Assembly: GCA_030681675.1 (NCBI GenBank)
Contig: JAUXRP010000015.1
Span: 124,001 to 188,000 of the forward strand
Direction of reading: 5' to 3'
DNA: 64,000 bases
DNA from: Candidatus Planktophila sp.
GTDB lineage: Bacteria; Actinomycetota; Actinomycetes; Nanopelagicales; Nanopelagicaceae
Positions 1 to 8,508 of the stretch are shown here, one piece after another (within the stretch, counting starts at the first letter, position 1; every line of letters starts with the position of its first letter). A program made the position numbers and the translations under genes. The notes under the pieces are model-generated. The model saw nothing but the letters and a program-made list of their open reading frames with translations, was not told the origin of the DNA and did no database searches.

Positions 1-1
1 T

Positions 2-409
2 GTGTGGACTTATCCCGTGCCAACCAGAATGGGGATAAAGAAAGGTGACCTGATTTTAGAGGTCGGCCGTGGTGATGATTGCGATATCAAAGTTCGAGAC
101 GAGATCTCTGCGATTACAGGAACCGATTTCTTAGATTCAGATTCTCAAGAGGTTGTCGATGCGGTAATCATCTGGTGGCGTGATGGCGATGGTGACTTAG
201 TCGATGAGCTAATGGACTCACTCACATATTTATCTGACAATGGTGTGATCTGGGTCCTCACGCCAAAGGTTAATCGAGCAGGTCATGTCGAACCAAGCGA
301 TATTCAAGATGCAGCTCCCACTGCTGGATTAAGTCAAACCTCAACAATCTCGGTGGCACCTGATTGGTGCGCAACACGTCTAGTGGCACGCAAATCGGGC
401 AAACGATAG
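2..409 (+). CDS. DUF3052 family protein (5' end cut by window edge)
   Basis: About 135 residues of a small acidic protein of the actinobacterial DUF3052 family are present. The frame is open from base 2, so the true start probably lies upstream. Visible family features are the hydrophobic core around VVDAVIIWWRDGDGDLVDEL and the segment DNGVIWVLTPKVNRAGHVEP, which ends in a basic tail. No catalytic residues are known for the family and its function is unknown. It sits 10 nt upstream of the AhpE-type peroxiredoxin, the same pairing as Rv2239c/Rv2238c in Mycobacterium tuberculosis (recalled synteny), which supports both calls. Confidence 0.8.
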   Translation: MWTYPVPTRMGIKKGDLILEVGRGDDCDIKVRDEISAITGTDFLDSDSQEVVDAVIIWWRDGDGDLVDELMDSLTYLSDNGVIWVLTPKVNRAGHVEPSDIQDAAPTAGLSQTSTISVAPDWCATRLVARKSGKR

Positions 410-419
410 ATTTATATCT

Positions 420-878
420 ATGACTATAACAATTGGCCAGACCGCTCCAAATTTTGAATTAGTGAATCAGCACGGCGAGAAAGTATCGCTTGCATCTTTT
501 AAGGGCGAAAAGAATGTAGTTGTTCTTTTTTACCCCTTTGCTTTCTCTGGAATTTGTACTGGTGAGTTATGTGCATTGCGCGATGATCTATCAGCTTTTC
601 AAAATGAGAGCGTTCAATTACTAGCAATTTCATGTGATTCTATGTTTTCACAACGTGCATTTGCCGATCACGAGGGCTACACATTTCCATTACTCAGTGA
701 TTTTTGGCCGCATGGCGCGGTCTCAAAGAGCTTTGGTGTCTTTGATGAAGAACGGGGTCGAGCAACTCGCGGAACATTTGTTATCGACAAAGCGGGCATT
801 GTGCGCTGGCACGTCATTAATGGCAGCGGTGATGCTCGCAATGTAGGCGATTACAAAGCGGCAATTGCAGCGCTGTAA
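420..878 (+). CDS. ahpE: AhpE-type peroxiredoxin with an added second cysteine
   Basis: A 152-aa cytosolic thiol peroxidase that reduces H2O2 and organic hydroperoxides. The thioredoxin fold starts with TAPNFELVNQHG. The peroxidatic cysteine lies in PFAFSGICTGELC (Cys46), and the AhpE hallmark FPLLSDFWPHGAVS follows. A second cysteine sits five residues after the peroxidatic one (C-x4-C). That is the resolving-cysteine spacing of BCP/PrxQ enzymes. Classical AhpE is one-Cys and has Asp at this place, as I recall. The protein may therefore form an intramolecular disulfide and use thioredoxin. It starts 10 nt after the DUF3052 stop, so co-transcription is likely. Confidence 0.9.
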   Translation: MTITIGQTAPNFELVNQHGEKVSLASFKGEKNVVVLFYPFAFSGICTGELCALRDDLSAFQNESVQLLAISCDSMFSQRAFADHEGYTFPLLSDFWPHGAVSKSFGVFDEERGRATRGTFVIDKAGIVRWHVINGSGDARNVGDYKAAIAAL

Positions 879-939
879 AGAGGATTTACCTTTTCAACGT
901 AGCTGAAGTAAGATTCCCCAGTGCTCGTTAAGAGCGCGC

Positions 940-1011
940 GGGTGCTTAGCTCAGTGGTAGAGCGTCTCGTTTACACCGAGAATGTCGGGGGTTCGAAACC
1001 CTCAGCGCCCA
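940..1011 (+). tRNA. tRNA-Val (anticodon TAC)
   Basis: A 72-nt cloverleaf. The acceptor stem GGGTGCT pairs with AGCGCCC with one G-T wobble. The anticodon stem is TCTCG/CGAGA around the loop TTTACAC, giving anticodon TAC, which reads GTA and GTN valine codons. The T-arm contains GGTTCGAAA. The 3' CCA is not encoded: the sequence after the stem is ACAAG. The gene lies between the peroxiredoxin and the zinc-ribbon gene. Confidence 0.95.
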
Positions 1012-1036
1012 CAAGAAGTTCGTGAAGGAGTTGACC

Positions 1037-1765
1037 TTGAAGGCAAGCCCACATGATCAACGACAGATACTCAATACGGCCAGCCTTGACCAAAGAACAA
1101 CGGCGCTAAACCACAAGGCGCAGACGCTTGTCGAGCACGCTCTCTTAGCTAATGTGAGAATAAAGTCGCACAACGTTCGTGATCTTCGAATAGGTGCACA
1201 GACCGAACTCAGTGATGTAAAGCGCGAACTTCTGCGTGCTGAGGCCGATGTGGAACAGATTGTTATGCGCATAGTACGTGATGAGGCTCGCCTAAACGGA
1301 GGATCTGCTTCTCCCAAAGAGCTAGAGCAGCTCCAACATGAAGTGGGAACATTAAGTACGCGCAGAGCAGAGCTCGAAGAGGTTGAACTTGAAGTCATGA
1401 TGCGAATCGATGAGATTAATGCTCGTATCAGCGAATTGAGTGAACAGGAGGCTAATTGTGCCGCCGAAATCGACGATCTAGAGATTCGCAAAGAAAATGC
1501 GCTCGCCGCCATTAACTCCGAACTAGAAATAATAGCCAAAGAGCGCAGTGAAAACCTGGCTTCAGTTAACCCGGAATTAATTGCGCTGTACGAAAAAATT
1601 CGAACTTCAAATAATGGCACTGGGGCGGCGGCGTTAATCGCTGGAAGTTGTAATGGTTGCCATCTATCAATAAACGCCGTTGAACTTAAGCGAATCACCG
1701 ATATAGCCGAAGATGAAGTTGTTCGATGCGAAGAGTGTCGATGTATTTTGGTGCGCGGAGTTTAA
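1037..1765 (+). CDS. Coiled-coil zinc-ribbon protein (COG1579-type)
   Basis: A 242-aa protein made of a long Glu/Lys/Arg-rich coiled coil (about residues 20-185) and a C-terminal four-cysteine zinc ribbon (CNGC, then CEEC). This architecture is conserved in Actinobacteria and others. The function is uncertain, with nucleic-acid or trafficking roles suggested by homology only. I chose the TTG at 1037 because AAGGAG at 1025-1030 precedes it by 6 nt and the resulting N-terminus (LKASPHDQRQIL) resembles the family start. A GTG at 1022 would place the ribosome site inside the gene. The RNase H fusion follows after 4 nt, the same order as Rv2229c/Rv2228c. Confidence 0.85.
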   Translation: MKASPHDQRQILNTASLDQRTTALNHKAQTLVEHALLANVRIKSHNVRDLRIGAQTELSDVKRELLRAEADVEQIVMRIVRDEARLNGGSASPKELEQLQHEVGTLSTRRAELEEVELEVMMRIDEINARISELSEQEANCAAEIDDLEIRKENALAAINSELEIIAKERSENLASVNPELIALYEKIRTSNNGTGAAALIAGSCNGCHLSINAVELKRITDIAEDEVVRCEECRCILVRGV

Positions 1766-1769
1766 TGAA

Positions 1770-2852
1770 ATGGCGCGCCATTTTCTTTTAACTGCCGATG
1801 GTGGTTCGCGAGGCAATCCTGGTCCTGCAGGTTATGGCGCGGTTATTACTGAAAATGGCGCAATAATTGCAGAGCTCTATGACTTTATTGGAATAGGAAC
1901 TAATAATGTCGCAGAATACAGCGGACTTATTGCAGGTTTAACCGCGATTAACGCTATGGACCCAAACGCAACCGTTGATGTAAAGATGGATAGTAAATTA
2001 GTTGTCGAACAAATGTCTGGCCGTTGGCAGATAAAGCATGCAGATATGCGATCCCTTGCCCAAGATGCTCGTGCTGCACATACTCCTGCCCTGGTAACGT
2101 ATAGTTGGATACCGCGCGATGAAAACTCTCACGCCGACCGCTTAGCTAATAAGGCCCTCGATCTACAGGTGGGTGGGGCAGAGGTAATCTCAGTTCGTAA
2201 AAACTATTTAACTGAACGCTTATTATCAAATGAAAAAGCAACAACTATATTTCTCATCCGCCACGGCGAAACACCTTTGACACCGATGAAGAAGTTTTCA
2301 GGCGATGGTCCGCTTAATCCGCAGCTGACTGAAGAGGGATTAGCTCAAGCCGAACTTGTAGCTACAGCAATTGCTAAATTGAGTCCAGAGATTATTATTG
2401 CATCGCCACTTAATCGTACGAGGCAGACGGCCGAAGCAATTTCAAAGGCCACTGGTTTGCCGATTTATTTCGATGAGGCTTGGATTGAATGCTCTTTCGG
2501 AATCTGGGATGGTTTGTCAATCGATGAAGTAAAAGAGAAGTATCCAGCCGATTATCAAGCATGGGTTAGTTCAACGGCTTTTTCAGTCCCAGAAGGTGAG
2601 TCATATGACGCAGTTTCTTTTCGTATCGATGCGGCACTAGAGGCGATTGTTGCGACATATCCTGGCCAGCGAGTTGCTGTGGTTACGCACAATGGAACTA
2701 TTAAAACCGCGGCGAAGTTAGCAGTTGGTGCTCCAGCCGAATCGATTTTTCACATCGACGTTTCGCCATGTTCAATCACGACGATTTCAATATGGCCAAG
2801 TGATGGCTTGCGAGCATTGCGAAGCCTTAACGAACAGGCCCATCTTCGTTAG
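1770..2852 (+). CDS. Bifunctional RNase HI / histidine phosphatase (CobC-like)
   Basis: A 360-aa fusion typical of Actinobacteria. The N-terminal RNase HI domain (about 1-135) shows the acidic catalytic residues in TADGGSRGNPG, NNVAEYSGL, DVKMDSKLVVEQ and SHADRLAN, and removes RNA from RNA-DNA hybrids. The C-terminal domain (about 165-350) is a phosphoglycerate-mutase/CobC phosphatase: LIRHGET holds the phosphohistidine, SPLNRTRQTAEAI the second arginine, and VTHNGT the C-terminal histidine. In the mycobacterial homologue this half has alpha-ribazole phosphatase-type activity. ATG 1770 is preceded by GGAG at 1757-1760. The longer frame from 1713 lies inside the upstream gene. Confidence 0.9.
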   Translation: MARHFLLTADGGSRGNPGPAGYGAVITENGAIIAELYDFIGIGTNNVAEYSGLIAGLTAINAMDPNATVDVKMDSKLVVEQMSGRWQIKHADMRSLAQDARAAHTPALVTYSWIPRDENSHADRLANKALDLQVGGAEVISVRKNYLTERLLSNEKATTIFLIRHGETPLTPMKKFSGDGPLNPQLTEEGLAQAELVATAIAKLSPEIIIASPLNRTRQTAEAISKATGLPIYFDEAWIECSFGIWDGLSIDEVKEKYPADYQAWVSSTAFSVPEGESYDAVSFRIDAALEAIVATYPGQRVAVVTHNGTIKTAAKLAVGAPAESIFHIDVSPCSITTISIWPSDGLRALRSLNEQAHLR

Positions 2853-2856
2853 AGAT

Positions 2857-3399
2857 TTATGCGAGCTTGCCTTTTACTTCTACGATATTCGCACCGGCAT
2901 TTGACAGAGCGACGGTAAATTCATCACCAACAGCACCTGGGCACGACAATCCCCAATCAAAAACCTTGGTCGCCCCAACTGCCAATGGATTAGTTGGTGC
3001 ACCTTCCATCGCGTTATCGCCATCAAAAATATCGGCGCATGTGCCAGCGGCGGTGCTCCCCTGAACTATCAACGTTGCAAGATCTAAAGCTGCAGCGGAG
3101 TTATTAGTAACTGAGACTGTAAATTTCTCATTGAGCTGTCCTGGAAGTTGTCCTGCGGCAAATTGTCCAGTTTCAAAGTTTGTTGGGGATGAGAGCGTGT
3201 AGCTGACTTGGTCAGGGGTAATAACAGGGGCATCAAATCCACCTGTGGCTTGAGGGGTGGTTTCTACAGGCTCAGTCAAAGCTTGTCCCTCTTCGGTCGT
3301 TGTAGTTGATTCGGCGGCTTTACCTCCACATGCAGTCAGTAGCAAAAGAAGGGCAAAGGTAGCCGCAACCGCTTTAAATGTAGTCAGAGAATTTTTCAT
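2857..3399 (-). CDS. Putative lipoprotein, DUF4352-like
   Basis: A 180-aa predicted lipoprotein. The signal peptide ends in the lipobox LTAC (Cys24), followed by a Ser/Thr/Glu-rich tether. The mature part is a beta-rich domain with SVTNNSAAALDLATL and two further cysteines (in TCADIF and LSCPG) that could pair outside the cell. The general look is that of DUF4352 or telomeric-repeat-like Ig folds, but I cannot assign the family firmly. The upstream ATG at 3453 is less likely, because the ATG at 3399 follows AAGAGGGG and starts a standard signal sequence. It is convergent with the RNase H fusion, 4 nt apart. Confidence 0.7.
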   Translation of the reverse strand: MKNSLTTFKAVAATFALLLLLTACGGKAAESTTTTEEGQALTEPVETTPQATGGFDAPVITPDQVSYTLSSPTNFETGQFAAGQLPGQLNEKFTVSVTNNSAAALDLATLIVQGSTAAGTCADIFDGDNAMEGAPTNPLAVGATKVFDWGLSCPGAVGDEFTVALSNAGANIVEVKGKLA

Positions 3400-3477
3400 A
3401 GAACTTAAACCCCTCTTGAAATTTATCCACACCAGAAATGGTGCCAGAATCAACGTGCCAAGTATAGAGTAGGTACC

Positions 3478-4443
3478 GTGAGTACAAAATCAGCGATCGC
3501 CCAAACCTCGATGAATATTGGGGGAATCCAAGGGCGTAGTCCCCGCCAAATCGCTTGGATGCGCTTTAAGCGCAATAAAGTCGGTGTAGGCGCGGCAATT
3601 GTGAGTATTACAATTCTCTTGCTCTCACTCTTTGCTCCACTCGTAGCAAAAATTGTCGGAGTTGATCCAGATACTCTAAATTTAGATGTTTTAGACACAA
3701 GTGGAATTCCCGAAGTTGGATTCAGTTGGGATCATCCACTTGGGTTAATCCCTGGTACGGGTCGCGACTTTCTTGCGCAACTCCTCTACGGTTCAAGAAT
3801 ATCTTTTTTGATTGCGATTTTAACAACTGTGACTGCTTTGACTATTGGATTATTCGTAGGCATTATCGGTGGATATTTTAGAGGCCGAATCGATAACTAT
3901 CTTGGACGCACAACCGACTTTTTGCTCGCCTTCCCAGCATTTTTCATGATTGTTGCACTCAATCGACCAATGGTGGCGCGTATTGAAGAGTCAGGTATTG
4001 CTCAAGGAAATAACGCTCGCATTATTTTCTTAGTGTTCTTTCTCTCATTTTTTGGTTGGCCTGGCTTTTCTCGTCTTATCCGCTCCCAAGTTCTAAGTTT
4101 GCGTGAGCGTGAGTTTGTAACCGCTGCGCAAGCAATGGGCGCTGGACGCTGGCGAATTATTACAAAAGAACTCATTCCCAATTTATGGGCTCCGGTCATC
4201 GTTGTTGTTTCTCTCTCATTGCCCGGTTATTTAGCTGCGGAAGCTGTGTACTCTTTCTTAGGCCTTGGCGTCCAACCCCCAGCATCAACCTGGGGAATCT
4301 TGCTCTCAAATGCGACACGTTATGTAACCGTTATGCCTAGTTTCTTCTTAATTGCGGCAGGCTCATTAGTTATCGTTGTTTTGGCCTTTAACCTTGTTGG
4401 TGACGCTCTTCGAGATGCCTTAGATCCGAAGGCCGATCGCTGA
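3478..4443 (+). CDS. dppC: Peptide-type ABC transporter permease (DppC/OppC family)
   Basis: A 321-aa inner-membrane permease of an oligopeptide/dipeptide-type importer. The N-terminal RSPRQIAWMRFKRNK segment and first membrane helix are typical of DppC. Five more helices follow. The cytoplasmic EAA loop that contacts the ATPase is visible as EFVTAAQAMGAGRWRIITKE. It starts at GTG 3478. Unusually, this permease gene precedes the binding-protein gene, and the DppB partner comes after it. The substrate cannot be read from the sequence, but adjacent hut and ggt genes fit peptide or amino-acid use. Confidence 0.88.
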   Translation: MSTKSAIAQTSMNIGGIQGRSPRQIAWMRFKRNKVGVGAAIVSITILLLSLFAPLVAKIVGVDPDTLNLDVLDTSGIPEVGFSWDHPLGLIPGTGRDFLAQLLYGSRISFLIAILTTVTALTIGLFVGIIGGYFRGRIDNYLGRTTDFLLAFPAFFMIVALNRPMVARIEESGIAQGNNARIIFLVFFLSFFGWPGFSRLIRSQVLSLREREFVTAAQAMGAGRWRIITKELIPNLWAPVIVVVSLSLPGYLAAEAVYSFLGLGVQPPASTWGILLSNATRYVTVMPSFFLIAAGSLVIVVLAFNLVGDALRDALDPKADR

Positions 4444-4601
4444 TAATCCACAAATTAGGCACAACGAACGCCCCGAATCTTCACCAAAGCGGCTTTTATC
4501 TTTAACTCATCCGCAAGTTTTGTGGTGTAATCAAGCAAAACATGCTTGAATCTATCCCAATGGCGTCTTCTTTGCGCCCCCCAATGAAAGGAAAAACGTC
4601 A

Positions 4602-6356
4602 ATGAGCAATCACTCTGCTCTTCGCCGTGCCGTTGTAATCACGGCTGCAAGCGCACTTGCCGTCAGCGCCGTGATGGTTGCTGGCGCAACATCTGCCGCC
4701 GCCGTTGTAAAACCAAAGACTGGTGGAATTCTCACTTTTCTTGAGCACAATCCGCGCTTAGATCACTACGACCCATCACGTATCTATACAGGTCGCGATT
4801 TAGCGTTCATGAACTCATTCATGACTCGTACGCTCGTTGCCTACAATCCAGTTCCAGGTGCAAAAGGTGCGACGCTTGTTCCCGACCTTGCAACTAACAC
4901 CGGTATTCCAAGCAATGCAGCTAAGACCTGGAAGTTCACACTTCGCCCAGGTTCAACTTTTGAAGATGGCAAAATAATCACGTGTACCGATGTTCAATAC
5001 GGTGTCTCACGCGTCTTCGCAACTGATGTCATCACCGACGGTCCTGGCTACCTACAGGCTTGGTTAAATATTCCAAAAGATGCCGATGGCAACTCAGTTT
5101 TCAAGGGTCCTTACAAAAAGGATCCAGCCGGACTTGCAGCTTTCAAGAAGGCAGTAAGTTGCTCAAAAAATAACCGAACAATTACATTCAAGTTAAATAA
5201 ATCAATTGCCGACTTCAACTACCTTGCAACATATGGAGTCATCTCTCCAGTTCAAAAGAAGTTAGATAAGGGTGACAAGTACGACTTACGTCCACAATCA
5301 ACGGGTCCTTACAAGATCGCAGAAAATAGCAAGACTCAGTTAAAGCTTGTTCGTAACTCAAAGTGGAAAAAGTCTTCAGATCCAGTTCGTACTCCATACC
5401 CTGATGAAGTTGTCATCATGTTTGGCTACGATGAGGAAGTAATTGACCAGATTATTTTGGGAGACACAATTCCATCGGCAGTTAACTTCTCTGAGCCTTT
5501 GTCAACAAATAATGACAAGTTCTTCGATGATCCTAAATTTAAGAACCGTCGCATGAACAATCCAGATCCATATGCTCGTTACTATGCATTCAACGTAAAA
5601 GCAATGCCATGTATCGAAATACGACAGGCCATGTACTACTCACGCAACGCTAAGGCTTTACTTGACTATGCAGGTGGAGAAACATATGCGGGTTCATATG
5701 CAACTGGTGTAATTAGCCCACTTCTTGCAACTGATTATGCACCGACCAAGGTCGTTGGTCCAGGAAGCCCGGACTTTATTCCAACTGGAAATATTCCAAA
5801 GGCTCTAGCTCTCATGGAAACTGCAAAGACTAAGTGTCCTGCAGACTACAAGAAGGCAACTGAGACAGGACTAAAGATCGACGTTCGCTCGTCGGTAACA
5901 CTCAACGACACAATTCCAATCGATACTGCAGCTTATGCACGTGCCGGAATTAAGGTCACATTCAATCCAATCGCATCCGGTTACTACCCAACGGTTATGA
6001 ACCCTGACAAGCAGAGCGACCTATCAATTTCAGGTTGGGGAGCTGACTGGGCAAATGCATCAACAGTTATTCCTGAGCTCTTCGCCTCATTCGGTGGATT
6101 CAACATCTCACAGAACACAAGCGATCCTGCCTATCCTGCTTTCGAGAATGCTGTCAACAAAGCCATGTTGACCACTAATCGTGCCCAGCAGGCAAAGATG
6201 TGGAAGGCACTAGATGCACAGGCCATGAAGAACTTCTGGGTATTACCAACAATCTTTGGTAAGGCTCAGTTTGTTTGGGGATCACAAGTACGCGGTGTGT
6301 TCTTCTGGGTACCTCAGGGCAACCCAGCATTCGGCAAGATGTGGGTTAACGAATAA
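4602..6356 (+). CDS. ABC peptide-type solute-binding protein (SBP family 5)
   Basis: A 584-aa extracellular binding protein. A long basic/hydrophobic signal ends near ATSAAAVVKP, followed by the family-5 start GGILTFLEHNP, the element TWKFTLRPGSTFEDGK and the late motif SISGWGADWANAST. There is no lipobox cysteine near the cleavage site, so it is predicted to be secreted rather than lipid-anchored. That is unexpected for a Gram-positive importer. ATG 4602 is chosen because GAAAGGAA lies upstream and a regular signal peptide follows. The longer frame from 4542 adds 20 residues without signal character. It is the second gene of the ABC operon. Confidence 0.9.
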   Translation: MSNHSALRRAVVITAASALAVSAVMVAGATSAAAVVKPKTGGILTFLEHNPRLDHYDPSRIYTGRDLAFMNSFMTRTLVAYNPVPGAKGATLVPDLATNTGIPSNAAKTWKFTLRPGSTFEDGKIITCTDVQYGVSRVFATDVITDGPGYLQAWLNIPKDADGNSVFKGPYKKDPAGLAAFKKAVSCSKNNRTITFKLNKSIADFNYLATYGVISPVQKKLDKGDKYDLRPQSTGPYKIAENSKTQLKLVRNSKWKKSSDPVRTPYPDEVVIMFGYDEEVIDQIILGDTIPSAVNFSEPLSTNNDKFFDDPKFKNRRMNNPDPYARYYAFNVKAMPCIEIRQAMYYSRNAKALLDYAGGETYAGSYATGVISPLLATDYAPTKVVGPGSPDFIPTGNIPKALALMETAKTKCPADYKKATETGLKIDVRSSVTLNDTIPIDTAAYARAGIKVTFNPIASGYYPTVMNPDKQSDLSISGWGADWANASTVIPELFASFGGFNISQNTSDPAYPAFENAVNKAMLTTNRAQQAKMWKALDAQAMKNFWVLPTIFGKAQFVWGSQVRGVFFWVPQGNPAFGKMWVNE

Positions 6357-6401
6357 TCTCACATCAATTATGTAAGAAAAGTTAAGAAGTTCGAAGTACA
6401 G

Positions 6402-6437
6402 TACTCCTGGCGCACATTTCGATGAGCGCCAGGAGTA
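6402..6437 (+). terminator. Strong intercistronic stem-loop after the binding-protein gene
   Basis: TACTCCTGGCGC (6402-6413) and GCGCCAGGAGTA (6426-6437) form a perfect 12-bp stem with a 12-nt loop, followed by only a short T run (TATTT). It lies 46 nt after the binding-protein stop and 45 nt before dppB. Such hairpins usually cause partial termination or protect the upstream mRNA, giving more binding protein than permease. A fully effective terminator is less likely, because dppBDF have no obvious separate promoter. Confidence 0.75.
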
Positions 6438-6481
6438 TTTACATGAGTGTAGAGCTTGAATGAGTTACGAGAGGAGTGACA

Positions 6482-7474
6482 ATGCGGAATTTTCTTATTC
6501 GTCGAATTTTCTTTGCAATTATTACACTCTTGATTGTTTCGGCAGTCGTCTTTGCAATCTTCTCGCTGATTCCCTTTGATCCAGCAGCCTTGACGTGCGG
6601 ACAGCGTTGTACCGAACAGATAATTGAAGGTAATCGAATTAAACTTGGCTTCGATAAACCTCTTTATATGCAGTACTTTCTTTTTTTAAGTGGAATTTTC
6701 TTCGGGCGTTCATACGGAGCAGGAAGCGCCGCATTCAGCTGCCCAGCGCCAGCTTTCGGGTATTCATTTAATGAAAATGCTTGTGTTACCGATTTACTGC
6801 GCGAGGCATTGCCAGTAACAGTGAGCTTGGCACTTGGAGCACTCATTCTTTGGCTAATTGTCGGAGTGAGTCTTGGCATTGTCGCCGCTAGATTTAAGAA
6901 TAAGTGGCCTGACAGAGCGAGCTCTGTCTTTGTTTTATTGGGGACATCGCTTCCAACTTTTGTTACAGGTTTAGCGTTATTGATTTGGGTGACTATTAAA
7001 TGGAAGTTAGTTCCACTCTCATTAGTTGGTTATACCTCTATAATTGAAAATCCATTTAAATTCTTCCAATTCTTCATCTTGCCGTGGATCACTTTGGCGA
7101 TTGCTTATGCTGCGCTCTATACCCGATTTACGCGCGCCGCCGTATTGGAAACGTTGGGGGAAGATTACATTCGTACCGCTCGAGCTAAAGGCGTTAAAGA
7201 GCGTACAGTTTTATTCAAGCACACTATGCGCGCAGTCTTTGCGCCTATTATTACTTTGGCAGGGTTGGACTTTGCCGGACTCATTGGTGGCGCGATTATT
7301 ACAGAAACTATCTTTAATCTTCCAGGTTTAGGCCGCTTAACGCTGCGCTCGGTCTTTGAATTTGATCTTCCGGTTGTACTTGCAACCACGATTTTGGCGG
7401 CATCGGTAGTTATTGTAATGAACTTAATTGTTGACATGCTTTATGCCGTTCTTGATCCGCGTGTGAGGATCTAA
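6482..7474 (+). CDS. dppB: Peptide-type ABC transporter permease (DppB/OppB family)
   Basis: A 330-aa permease of six predicted helices. The N-terminus RNFLIRRIFFAIITLLIVS is the standard DppB start. The periplasmic-side loop after helix 1 contains two nearby cysteines (TCGQRCTEQI). The EAA loop EDYIRTARAKGVKERTVLFKH docks the ATPase. ATG 6482 has GAGGAG at 6471-6476 five nt upstream, so the in-frame GTG at 6476, which overlaps that site, is rejected. The stop overlaps the next start by 1 nt (TAATG), indicating translational coupling with dppD. Confidence 0.9.
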   Translation: MRNFLIRRIFFAIITLLIVSAVVFAIFSLIPFDPAALTCGQRCTEQIIEGNRIKLGFDKPLYMQYFLFLSGIFFGRSYGAGSAAFSCPAPAFGYSFNENACVTDLLREALPVTVSLALGALILWLIVGVSLGIVAARFKNKWPDRASSVFVLLGTSLPTFVTGLALLIWVTIKWKLVPLSLVGYTSIIENPFKFFQFFILPWITLAIAYAALYTRFTRAAVLETLGEDYIRTARAKGVKERTVLFKHTMRAVFAPIITLAGLDFAGLIGGAIITETIFNLPGLGRLTLRSVFEFDLPVVLATTILAASVVIVMNLIVDMLYAVLDPRVRI

Positions 7475-8508
7475 TGGCTGAACTTTTAAGAATTGAAAAT
7501 CTTCACGTGGCCTTCCCGACCGATGATGGCCTAGTGCGAGCAGTTGACGGTGTTTCATTGTCCTTGAATGAAGGCGAAACCGTAGCTATTGTCGGCGAAT
7601 CAGGTTCAGGTAAAACCGTTACTGGTCTTTCTGTGATGGGTCTGCATAAAAAAGGGGCGGCTCAACTTTCTGGCTCAATTCATTTAAAAGTTGGAGATAG
7701 CAGTCTAGATATCGTCACAGCAAGTGATGAAGAGATTCGATTGGTACGCGGACGCGCAGTGGCGATGATCTTTCAAGATCCCATGTCTTCACTTCATCCC
7801 TATTACCGAATCGGTAATCAATTAGCTGAAGCGTACTTAGTTCACAATCCTGGCAAGAAAAAAGAGGCGCTTAAGCGCGCCATTGAGATGTTAGATCTAG
7901 TTGGCATAGCCGAACCTGATCAACGAGCTCATGAATACCCACATCAATTTTCAGGTGGTATGCGCCAACGAGTGATGATTGCGATGGCGCTCATGAACTC
8001 GCCACGTGTATTAATCGCCGATGAACCAACTACAGCGTTAGATGTGACGGTGCAGGCGCAGATTTTGATTTTATTGGCCTCGCTACAAAAAGAGTTCAAT
8101 ATGGGAATTTTGCTGATCACACATGATCTTGGTGTAGTGGCACAGGTAGCCGACAAAGTATCGGTCATGTATGGCGGGCGCATTGTCGAGCAAGGGTCTG
8201 CAGATGATGTTTTTTATAAGCCAGCTGCTCCGTACACATTAGGTTTACTCAAATCAGTTCCTCGAATTTCAACTCATGGCTCTGAACGATTAAAGGCTAT
8301 CCCTGGACAGCCGCCTTCATTGATCAACTTACCCATTGGTTGCGCATTTGCACCTCGTTGCGAATTCACATCGTATGCAGTTGGCAATATTTGTGCAACC
8401 GATCGGCCGGAATTATTGGGTAATAGCCCTTCTCATCTTTCGCGTTGCCATGTTGCCGAAGCCACACGAGATCGTCTCTTTGTAGAAGAACTCAAAGAGG
8501 TTCGCTAA
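7474..8508 (+). CDS. dppD: Peptide-type ABC transporter ATPase (DppD/OppD family)
   Basis: A 344-aa ATP-binding subunit. Walker A is GESGSGKT, the signature is FSGGMRQRVMIAMAL, Walker B is VLIADEPTTALD, and the switch histidine is in LLITHDLGVVAQVAD. The C-terminal oligopeptide-specific extension has the cysteine motif CAFAPRCEF, which in this subfamily can bind a cluster or metal. It is coupled by 1-nt overlaps to both dppB and dppF. ATP hydrolysis on the cytosolic face drives import of the substrate delivered by the upstream binding protein. Confidence 0.92.
   Translation: MAELLRIENLHVAFPTDDGLVRAVDGVSLSLNEGETVAIVGESGSGKTVTGLSVMGLHKKGAAQLSGSIHLKVGDSSLDIVTASDEEIRLVRGRAVAMIFQDPMSSLHPYYRIGNQLAEAYLVHNPGKKKEALKRAIEMLDLVGIAEPDQRAHEYPHQFSGGMRQRVMIAMALMNSPRVLIADEPTTALDVTVQAQILILLASLQKEFNMGILLITHDLGVVAQVADKVSVMYGGRIVEQGSADDVFYKPAAPYTLGLLKSVPRISTHGSERLKAIPGQPPSLINLPIGCAFAPRCEFTSYAVGNICATDRPELLGNSPSHLSRCHVAEATRDRLFVEELKEVR

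Noticed and set aside
1057-1698. 213-aa minus-strand frame
   Set aside because: It is antisense to the zinc-ribbon protein and is rich in Ser/Arg, as expected from a reversed coiled coil. It has no ribosome site.
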